A stretch of DNA of 12,422 nt, taken from the NCBI GenBank assembly GCA_030595525.1, contig JAUVDD010000023.1, forward strand, positions 1-12,422, given 5' to 3'. The position numbers were made by a program, and so were the translations under genes. The stretch's first letter is position 1, and each line of letters begins with the position of its first letter. Below the pieces are notes generated by a model. It was not told the origin of the DNA. It saw only the letters and a program-made list of their open reading frames with translations, and ran no database searches. Below, piece after piece: positions 1-4,598 of the stretch. This DNA comes from Puniceicoccales bacterium. Its GTDB lineage: Bacteria; Verrucomicrobiota; Verrucomicrobiia; Opitutales; Oceanipulchritudinaceae.

Positions 1-133
1 CCACATTGTCTAGAGTGGACTTCATTCCACCAAGCAAGTCTGAACGAGACTCTGGAGTGGTAATAGTTTGCCCGTGCGATGAGGAGATTAACACACCGGC
101 TATCAGAATGACTGTTATAAACTGCTTATTCAT
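1..133 (-). CDS. Exported protein, N-terminal part only (fourth gene of the pil operon)
   Basis: An ATG at 131-133 opens a frame that runs off the left edge of the window, giving about 44 residues. The protein begins MNKQFITVILIAGVLISSS, a short basic start followed by a hydrophobic segment, then Ser-His-Gly-Gln, which fits a type I signal peptide cleaved near residue 22. No lipobox cysteine is visible. The start codon overlaps the last 8 bases of the pilO-like gene, so the two are almost certainly co-translated. From the position after pilM-N-O, the expected product is the next envelope component of the same machine, such as a PilP-like pilotin or a PilQ/GspD secretin. The visible residues are too few to choose between these, so this is inference from position only. 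Confidence 0.7.
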   Translation of the reverse strand, partial: MNKQFITVILIAGVLISSSHGQTITTPESRSDLLGGMKSTLDNV

Positions 134-716
134 CTTTCGAAGCAAGTACGTAGCAGCGCAACTGGGCGCTTAGTGTGTTACCTTCAGTTTCCCCGCTAAC
201 AGTCGCCCGCTTGACGACATTTAACAGGTCCATCTGTATAATAAAATCCTGACGATCCAAGAGATCCATAAAACTCAGAATTTCCTGGATTGAGCCGCTC
301 ATCGACACTTGACATGGGACCACCGAGAAATGGCTCAATTTAGCTTTCCCAATGGGCAATCCTGAACCATCAAATGGCAGGCCTAGGGAAAATCGCTCAA
401 CTTTAATTCCGGATTGACGTTCCAATCCGTAGAAAAACTCATAATTCGAGGCGACTTCGTCGACATTCATCAGACGGGATTGAATGCGGGAAAGACCGCT
501 ATTCAGATCCTCAATGTCTTCTGATAAGGAATTTGAACGCTCCACATTCGTTTGGATGTCACTCCATCTCTTTTCGAGGCTGGCCTGCTCATCTTCATAA
601 AATTGTATCTTGGGCGCTCTCATACTTAATAATACCAAAGACAATGGTACCAATAGCCCACAGACAACGAGGACGGGATACTTCCGCAGGTTTTTACTGA
701 TTAATGACAAATTCAT
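126..716 (-). CDS. pilO: PilO-like type IV pilus / type II secretion platform protein
   Basis: The 196-residue product has one N-terminal membrane segment (about residues 14-32), a Glu/Ser/Leu-rich coiled-coil stretch (about 38-85), and a small alpha/beta domain (about 90-192) suited to a periplasmic ferredoxin-like fold. This is the architecture of PilO/GspM, bitopic proteins that pair with PilN and link the inner-membrane platform to the secretin. Primary sequence alone is weak for PilO; the call rests on architecture, size (PilO is usually about 200 residues) and order after pilM and pilN. Its ATG overlaps the stop of the upstream gene as ATGA (713-716), indicating translational coupling. 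The downstream exported gene overlaps its end by 8 bases. No clear Shine-Dalgarno is present. GspM would be the alternative name if the locus proves to be a secretion system. Confidence 0.72.
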   Translation of the reverse strand: MNLSLISKNLRKYPVLVVCGLLVPLSLVLLSMRAPKIQFYEDEQASLEKRWSDIQTNVERSNSLSEDIEDLNSGLSRIQSRLMNVDEVASNYEFFYGLERQSGIKVERFSLGLPFDGSGLPIGKAKLSHFSVVPCQVSMSGSIQEILSFMDLLDRQDFIIQMDLLNVVKRATVSGETEGNTLSAQLRCYVLASKDE

Positions 717-1366
717 AGCGACGGAGCCTTTTCCACGGTTATTTTGATCAAAAGAGTAAAATCAAAGTATCCAAATTCGTTATTCCGATTAAATCGGACC
801 ATTTCGATTTCCATTTCCTCTTCACTCAAACTGGTCAGTCCTTCCAGAGATCCTTGAAAATCACTCAAAACCTGCGCAGGGGTGACCAAAGTGTTTTCCA
901 GGACTTTGCCCACTATTTCTATATCGAAGGGGGGAATTCCAGATTTTCCCACCTCCCCACCGGAATGGCGCAAGGTAATATTCGTTACCTGCATGCCGTC
1001 CTGCACAGCACCAACAACTTCAGCAAGGAATGCATGGAACTCAATTGGTTCCGCATCGAATGCAATCGCTTCAGATACAATCTCCGCGCTCTGCATAAAC
1101 TTCTTGTTCGTATCAAGTGATTTGCGATCGCTCGATGTCGCTCCTTCAACCTGCACTTGCAACTCTCTAACCGATTTCGCCAGGTTTTGCAGCGTAAATT
1201 CCCTGATTCCATACAGTGTCACACAAATGGCAGCCAGAGAAATACCCACGAAATTAAGCAAAAATCCAGTTCGAATGATCTTTGTATCCGGTAGGGTTTG
1301 GGTATTCCTGAAATCTGGACGCCACGATTTCTGCAGTGACTTTTTTCTTTTACTCAGAGTGGCCAT
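713..1366 (-). CDS. pilN: PilN-like type IV pilus / type II secretion platform protein
   Basis: The 217-residue product has a basic cytoplasmic N-terminus of about 32 residues, one membrane segment (about 34-54, FLLNFVGISLAAICVTLYGI), a predicted coiled coil (about 57-95) and a C-terminal alpha/beta domain. That matches PilN/GspL-C, a bitopic protein whose cytoplasmic tail docks onto PilM and whose periplasmic part dimerises with PilO. The usual INLLP-type PilM-binding motif at the start of PilN is not recognisable; the tail has only a TLPDTK sequence near residues 24-29. The gene starts 4 bases after the pilM stop and overlaps pilO by ATGA, so the three are one transcription unit. No Shine-Dalgarno precedes the ATG. 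The name is supported mainly by gene order and topology. Confidence 0.72.
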   Translation of the reverse strand: MATLSKRKKSLQKSWRPDFRNTQTLPDTKIIRTGFLLNFVGISLAAICVTLYGIREFTLQNLAKSVRELQVQVEGATSSDRKSLDTNKKFMQSAEIVSEAIAFDAEPIEFHAFLAEVVGAVQDGMQVTNITLRHSGGEVGKSGIPPFDIEIVGKVLENTLVTPAQVLSDFQGSLEGLTSLSEEEMEIEMVRFNRNNEFGYFDFTLLIKITVEKAPSL

Positions 1367-1370
1367 AGTT

Positions 1371-2396
1371 CTATTGGTCGAAATTTATGAACAGGCTAAA
1401 GAGACCGAAGGCGGAGGGACCCATATCTGCTGAGGAACAGGCGTCTCCAAATGTTACACCTAAACTTTCAGCCCATCCTTCCCAGTCGATGTCCAGCAGT
1501 TTGATGTCCATTTCCTTGGCAATCACATCTGGAATCCAATTTTGGTTCTCCGGAAGAGAGGTCATATACATATGAGGAATAGTCTGCCCGGTCTGGACTT
1601 CGTAAAATCCGGTAGATGCGTTCAATTCCTTCAGGATCTTGGACAAAAGCTTTGCTCCAATTTCCCTGAAATCAAAGGTATTTGAGAAGAACAGATCGCG
1701 GGCGGAGTCCTCATCCTTTAACCCCAATTCCTTTTGTATAACTGGCAGGACTGCATTGAACCCAAAATTGATTGGGCGGCACAAATCGATCCTGTCCTTG
1801 GATAGGATAAATAAATTGGCAGAGTTCTGGGTTACCTCGAGAAGTAAAACCGGCTCGTCGATTTCCTTTGCCTTCAGATAGTGTTTCAATCCCGCAAGAC
1901 TGGAAAGTGTTCCGAGTTGCATACTGACCGGATATACTCCGCATTCCAATAAATTGTCCTGAAATGCTGCAAATTCACGAGAATCGGCACCGCAGAGGAT
2001 CAGCTCTTTCTGACTGGCCAATGCTTTGTCCGGTAAAAACGGCAAACCCGACTGGACATTGACAGTAACCGACTTGGAGGTTTTGGCCTCAATCCGAAAC
2101 TGCTGCTCCAGAACCTGACTAAAATAGTCCGGCGCTTTTGCCTTGGCCATGGATTCCAGCGTGTGCAGTCGGAAAAACCGACTCTCAGGGATAATCCCGC
2201 AATGTGCGTTATAAAACTTACTCCGACCACCACTAATGGATTGTTCGAGGAAGTCCTTTAATTTTTCCGGCTCATTGCGTGGAAACTCCGTTATGGACTC
2301 AATTGAAAAGGGCGGGGTCAATCCCGTAACTCCAGCTACTAGATATGAAAACCCGTTAACCTCTACAAACAGACCTTTCGTTTTCCTTGATAACAT
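1371..2396 (-). CDS. pilM: PilM-like actin-fold ATPase homologue
   Basis: The 341-residue product is soluble and shows the two-lobed pattern of PilM/GspL cytoplasmic domains. A first beta-hairpin motif lies at about residues 9-22, a second at about 183-212 (LLLEVTQNSANLFILS followed by a Cys-Arg-Pro-Ile strand), and a C-terminal segment at about 300-335 corresponds to the family's conserved end (ESLGV, then PSAFGLFSL). PilM normally binds ATP and the PilN N-terminal tail, forming a cytoplasmic ring in the type IV pilus. Here the Asp-Ile-Gly signatures that contact phosphate read Glu12-Val-Asn and Glu187-Val-Thr, so ATP binding is doubtful and the protein may be closer in behaviour to GspL. 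It is first in the operon. The chosen ATG has no in-frame ATG upstream before a stop codon, and no Shine-Dalgarno. Confidence 0.75.
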   Translation of the reverse strand: MLSRKTKGLFVEVNGFSYLVAGVTGLTPPFSIESITEFPRNEPEKLKDFLEQSISGGRSKFYNAHCGIIPESRFFRLHTLESMAKAKAPDYFSQVLEQQFRIEAKTSKSVTVNVQSGLPFLPDKALASQKELILCGADSREFAAFQDNLLECGVYPVSMQLGTLSSLAGLKHYLKAKEIDEPVLLLEVTQNSANLFILSKDRIDLCRPINFGFNAVLPVIQKELGLKDEDSARDLFFSNTFDFREIGAKLLSKILKELNASTGFYEVQTGQTIPHMYMTSLPENQNWIPDVIAKEMDIKLLDIDWEGWAESLGVTFGDACSSADMGPSAFGLFSLFINFDQ

Positions 2397-2455
2397 AAAC
2401 TGCGACTTATTTAGGTTACGCAGACATGGATAAAATTCCCCTGCGTTCCCTTTTT

Positions 2456-2483
2456 TTCATAAGTTGTCGAGGTTGGAAGACAA
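2456..2483 (-). promoter_or_regulatory. Possible sigma70-type promoter for the pilMNO operon
   Basis: Read on the minus strand, TTGTCT (2478-2483) and TATGAA (2456-2461) are separated by 16 bases. They lie just downstream of the bS22-gene terminator and about 60 bases ahead of the pilM start. A promoter is expected here because the terminator would stop upstream transcription, but the hexamers are only partial matches and the sigma consensus of this organism is unknown. Confidence 0.25.
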
Positions 2484-2484
2484 G

Positions 2485-2512
2485 AAAAAAGCCACGATCA
2501 GGAGATCGTGGC
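2485..2512 (-). terminator. Rho-independent terminator after the bS22-like gene
   Basis: GCCACGATC (2491-2499) and GATCGTGGC (2504-2512) form a perfect 9-bp stem with a 4-base loop. On the minus strand the hairpin is followed at once by a run of six T (2485-2490). It sits 33 bases past the stop of the bS22-like gene and ahead of pilM, separating the two transcription units. Confidence 0.88.
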
Positions 2513-2545
2513 TGTAGTTTTATATAAAATTAACCAATGAGGGAA

Positions 2546-2644
2546 TCAACCCCATGTCCGCTTTTTATGACGGTTGGAGCGCGAGCGCTTCTTGCGCTTG
2601 TGCTGTGCGATCTTGCGGCGACGTTTCTTTCTAAGATTTCCCAT
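2546..2644 (-). CDS. bS22-like / AURKAIP1-COX24 domain small ribosomal protein
   Basis: A 32-residue frame from ATG (2642-2644) to TGA (2546-2548) encodes an extremely basic peptide beginning [20 protein letters not shown] and ending with His-Lys-Lys-Arg-Thr-Trp-Gly. The run of Lys/Arg with the [12 protein letters not shown] core matches the AURKAIP1/COX24 domain, found at the C-terminus of mitochondrial mS38 and as the free-standing protein bS22 that binds near the decoding centre in mycobacterial ribosomes. By family knowledge it is therefore expected in the small ribosomal subunit; that is inference for this organism. Annotation pipelines easily miss it because of its length. It is followed by a strong terminator and lies 75 bases after the pseudouridine synthase gene, so it may be co-transcribed with it or have its own promoter. 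No Shine-Dalgarno precedes its ATG. Confidence 0.85.
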   Translation of the reverse strand: MGNLRKKRRRKIAQHKRKKRSRSNRHKKRTWG

Positions 2645-2719
2645 AACTAAATTAATAAAACCGGAGAGAGTTTTTGTTTTCGCCGCTCAAGTAAAGCCTT
2701 TTCTGAAAAAAACTATCAC

Positions 2720-3520
2720 TTAGCCCTGAGAGCACTTAGCCAACTGCCTTATTAATCCCCTCCACTTTGGAGGTTCTGGACAACTTATTACCAACTCTTC
2801 AGAGACCCGAATCTGTTCCAAGAAGTATGCTGGTCCGTCATATAGGGGCCGTTCATCGAAATCTCGCTTATATTGATAATTCCTTTTCAGTCGGGACAAC
2901 AGAACCGGATTTTCCCTTGCATAACGGGCATCCCCCAATACCGGCAACCCTTTCTCCAGCGGATGAACTAGGAGTTGGTGTCGACGCGGAAATGAGGTTT
3001 GGAGTTCCCATTCTTGGAAATTACCAGATTTATCTACTCGAGAAAAACGGGTCAGCGTCTTTTTTCCTGTGGTATGGGAAACTAGCACTCTTTTATGATC
3101 TCGATGACGAGCCAAGGGCAAATCACACTCAAATGAGTCCTCTTTCCTCCCGCCTTGGCTCAAAATCTTAAAGGAGAATGTAAAGTTTCCGGAACCAAGT
3201 GAGCTCTTTAATTTTTCAGCAACCTGCCGTTGACGCGAAAAAAGCACGGGTCCGTAACACTCTGGATCAAGATCCGTAACTGCCCATAAACCTTCTGGTC
3301 CGATGTTCAATCTCTGAAACTCCGGCTTGCCGTCATGCGCCTGAAATCGAATTGCTTCAACCAACTCTGGCAAATTTGCGTACCAAGGATCTGACTGCAC
3401 TAACACACCCGCCGGTTTAGCCAAGGCAAGCAACTCCCCGTCATCAAACAAAACCGGAAGCCTAACCGGCTGCATCCCTAGTAAGGGAACTGGAAATCCC
3501 AATTGAAGTGTCTTATCCAT
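2720..3520 (-). CDS. Divergent RluA-family pseudouridine synthase
   Basis: The 266-residue product aligns by eye with the catalytic domain of RluA-type enzymes, which isomerise uridine to pseudouridine in rRNA or tRNA. The first family block is recognisable at residues 30-41 (LLALAKPAGVLV, normally VVNKPxGxxv). The second, normally HRLDxxTSGLLL, reads TDLDPECYGPVLF at 82-94; Asp85 is in the position of the catalytic aspartate. The third, normally HQIRVHLxxxGxPIxGDxxYG, is well kept at 181-200 (HQLLVH, then GLPVLGDARY). There is no N-terminal S4 RNA-binding domain. An AGGA lies 11 bases upstream of the ATG. The gene follows the rpsT terminator closely (27 bases from the T-run to the ATG), so it depends on readthrough or a promoter overlapping the terminator. 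The substrate cannot be predicted, and activity is uncertain given the altered motif. Confidence 0.75.
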   Translation of the reverse strand: MDKTLQLGFPVPLLGMQPVRLPVLFDDGELLALAKPAGVLVQSDPWYANLPELVEAIRFQAHDGKPEFQRLNIGPEGLWAVTDLDPECYGPVLFSRQRQVAEKLKSSLGSGNFTFSFKILSQGGRKEDSFECDLPLARHRDHKRVLVSHTTGKKTLTRFSRVDKSGNFQEWELQTSFPRRHQLLVHPLEKGLPVLGDARYARENPVLLSRLKRNYQYKRDFDERPLYDGPAYFLEQIRVSEELVISCPEPPKWRGLIRQLAKCSQG

Positions 3521-3546
3521 TTTACGTTATTTCCTTATTTTCATAA

Positions 3547-3577
3547 CAAAAACCCTCCGATACGAAGACCGGAGGGT
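3547..3577 (-). terminator. Rho-independent terminator after rpsT
   Basis: ACCCTCCG (3552-3559) and CGGAGGGT (3570-3577) form an 8-bp GC-rich stem with a 10-base loop. On the minus strand it is followed by a T-run (3548-3552, partly used in the stem). It lies 29 bases past the rpsT stop codon and just ahead of the pseudouridine synthase gene. Confidence 0.82.
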
Positions 3578-3606
3578 GATAACGTCAATAAAAGCTGAAA
3601 CCAAAA

Positions 3607-3858
3607 TTAGTGACTGGTCTTCGAATTAAGGGCACTGCGGGAAAGCTTGGACTTCTCGCGATTGGCCTTGTTCTTATGGATAACACCACTTTTCACAGCC
3701 TTGTCCACTGCCGATGCATAAGCTGTTTTGTCCGCATCGGTAGCTTCACCCAGCGCCTTTTTACGCAAGGTCTTGAGACGACTAGATGTAGCCGTGTTGC
3801 GCTCGGTGCGTTTAGCTATCCGGCGAATGTCTTTCTTTGATGATTTAAGATTGGCCAT
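3607..3858 (-). CDS. rpsT: 30S ribosomal protein S20 (bS20)
   Basis: From the ATG at 3856-3858 the product is 83 residues and opens MANLKSSKKDIRRIAKRTER, the characteristic N-terminus of bS20. It is Lys/Arg/Ala rich and fully helical in character, as expected of this three-helix protein that binds the 5' domain of 16S rRNA early in assembly. A longer frame starting at 3885 would add nine residues (MLRFSGNFT) with no counterpart in the family. The shorter start is preferred because it has an AGGAAA Shine-Dalgarno seven bases upstream and reproduces the conserved MANxKSxxK start. The gene has its own promoter candidate and terminator, so it is probably monocistronic. bS20 synthesis is autoregulated in E. 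coli; no such signal is visible here. Confidence 0.96.
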   Translation of the reverse strand: MANLKSSKKDIRRIAKRTERNTATSSRLKTLRKKALGEATDADKTAYASAVDKAVKSGVIHKNKANREKSKLSRSALNSKTSH

Positions 3859-3865
3859 AGTAAAA

Positions 3866-3871
3866 TTTCCT
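3866..3871 (-). promoter_or_regulatory. Shine-Dalgarno sequence of rpsT
   Basis: AGGAAA on the minus strand lies seven bases before the ATG at 3856-3858. It selects the 83-residue start over the upstream in-frame ATG at 3885, and it is the best-placed Shine-Dalgarno in a window where most genes have none. Confidence 0.75.
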
Positions 3872-3883
3872 GAGAAACGGAGC

Positions 3884-3911
3884 AAGCTAGGTTAGGGCCC
3901 TGTCCTGTCAA
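3884..3911 (-). promoter_or_regulatory. Likely sigma70-type promoter of rpsT
   Basis: On the minus strand a perfect TTGACA -35 hexamer (3906-3911) is followed after 16 bases by TAGCTT (3884-3889), a three-of-six match to the -10 consensus. The predicted transcription start would be near 3877, giving a leader of about 20 bases that contains the rpsT Shine-Dalgarno. The -35 begins just past the exonuclease stop codon. Confidence 0.5.
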
Positions 3912-3917
3912 GTGAAA

Positions 3918-4598
3918 TTACCCCTTCCCATAGGGAAATAGCTCGTCCGAGTACCAGGCATGGAGGTCCTCCAGATTCCACATTCCCAGTTTTCCCGCTT
4001 CCTTGAGCACTCTCAAAAGGATCTGCGCGGTTAAAAATGCGTCTCCCAACGCTGTATGACGGTCGTGTGGAGTAATATTAAACCGATCACAGAGGGCATC
4101 CAGTGAATACCGTTCATCCTCCGGAGCATTAGAGAATCCCCCTGCATCCTTCACTGTCAGATAGGATTCCATTGTATCAACCACCACATTCTTTAGCTGG
4201 CGCCCAAAATGCCTCTCACAGGCGATATTAATCAACGTCAGGTCATGCTGAATATGATGACCCACAATAACTCCATCTGCGAGCCAATCGAGAAATTGCA
4301 ATAATGCCTCCGGCTCTTCGATGCCTTCCGCAGCAGCCTCGCGTGTAATCCCGTGCACCGTGACCGAAGATGTATTATAGGCCACGGGCATTACAATTGA
4401 GAATTCATCATACAAACAAATGTCACCCTCCGTGACCGTCACTCCGGCAAGACTGATCAAGCTATCACGACGAGGATCCAATCCTGTGCTCTCCGAATCA
4501 ATGCAGACAAATCGGAATTTCTCCCAATTGGATTCCAGAGACAGCCTCAGGCTGTTTAATCGCGAGTATTTGTGGACTCGTTCCATCAGTCTCGCCAT
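3918..4598 (-). CDS. DnaQ-like DEDDh 3'-5' exonuclease, partner of the DUF294 protein
   Basis: The 226-residue product carries all five acidic/His positions of the DEDDh exonuclease family. Exo I is Asp34-Ser-Glu36 in CIDSESTGLD, Exo II is Asp119 in GHHIQHDL, and Exo III is His181 and Asp186 in HTALGDAFLT. It should remove nucleotides from 3' ends with two metal ions. It lacks the C-terminal clamp-binding extension of a replicative epsilon subunit, so a stand-alone repair or RNA-processing exonuclease is more likely. The annotated start overlaps the DUF294 gene by 13 bases; a second ATG (4584-4586) overlaps that gene's stop as TGATG, a classic reinitiation arrangement. Either start keeps all catalytic residues. 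The tight coupling to a cNMP/CBS/DUF294 gene resembles a gene pair I recall from other bacteria, which suggests joint function. Confidence 0.88.
   Translation of the reverse strand: MARLMERVHKYSRLNSLRLSLESNWEKFRFVCIDSESTGLDPRRDSLISLAGVTVTEGDICLYDEFSIVMPVAYNTSSVTVHGITREAAAEGIEEPEALLQFLDWLADGVIVGHHIQHDLTLINIACERHFGRQLKNVVVDTMESYLTVKDAGGFSNAPEDERYSLDALCDRFNITPHDRHTALGDAFLTAQILLRVLKEAGKLGMWNLEDLHAWYSDELFPYGKG

Noticed and set aside
882..1433. 183-residue plus-strand frame opposite pilN.
   Set aside because: It runs antisense to a gene supported by operon structure, shows no domain, and is rich in Ser/Cys/Thr as expected of a shadow frame.
2416..2460. Short frame of 14 codons ahead of pilM, and within it an AGGGGA followed by a three-codon frame (Met-Ser-Ala-stop), suggesting a leader peptide.
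   Set aside because: The composition is unremarkable, there is no attenuator-like hairpin between it and pilM, and frames this short are expected by chance.
3859..3885. N-terminal extension of S20 starting at the ATG at 3885.
   Set aside because: The nine extra residues match nothing in the family, and the downstream ATG has a correctly spaced Shine-Dalgarno and the conserved MANLKSSKK start.
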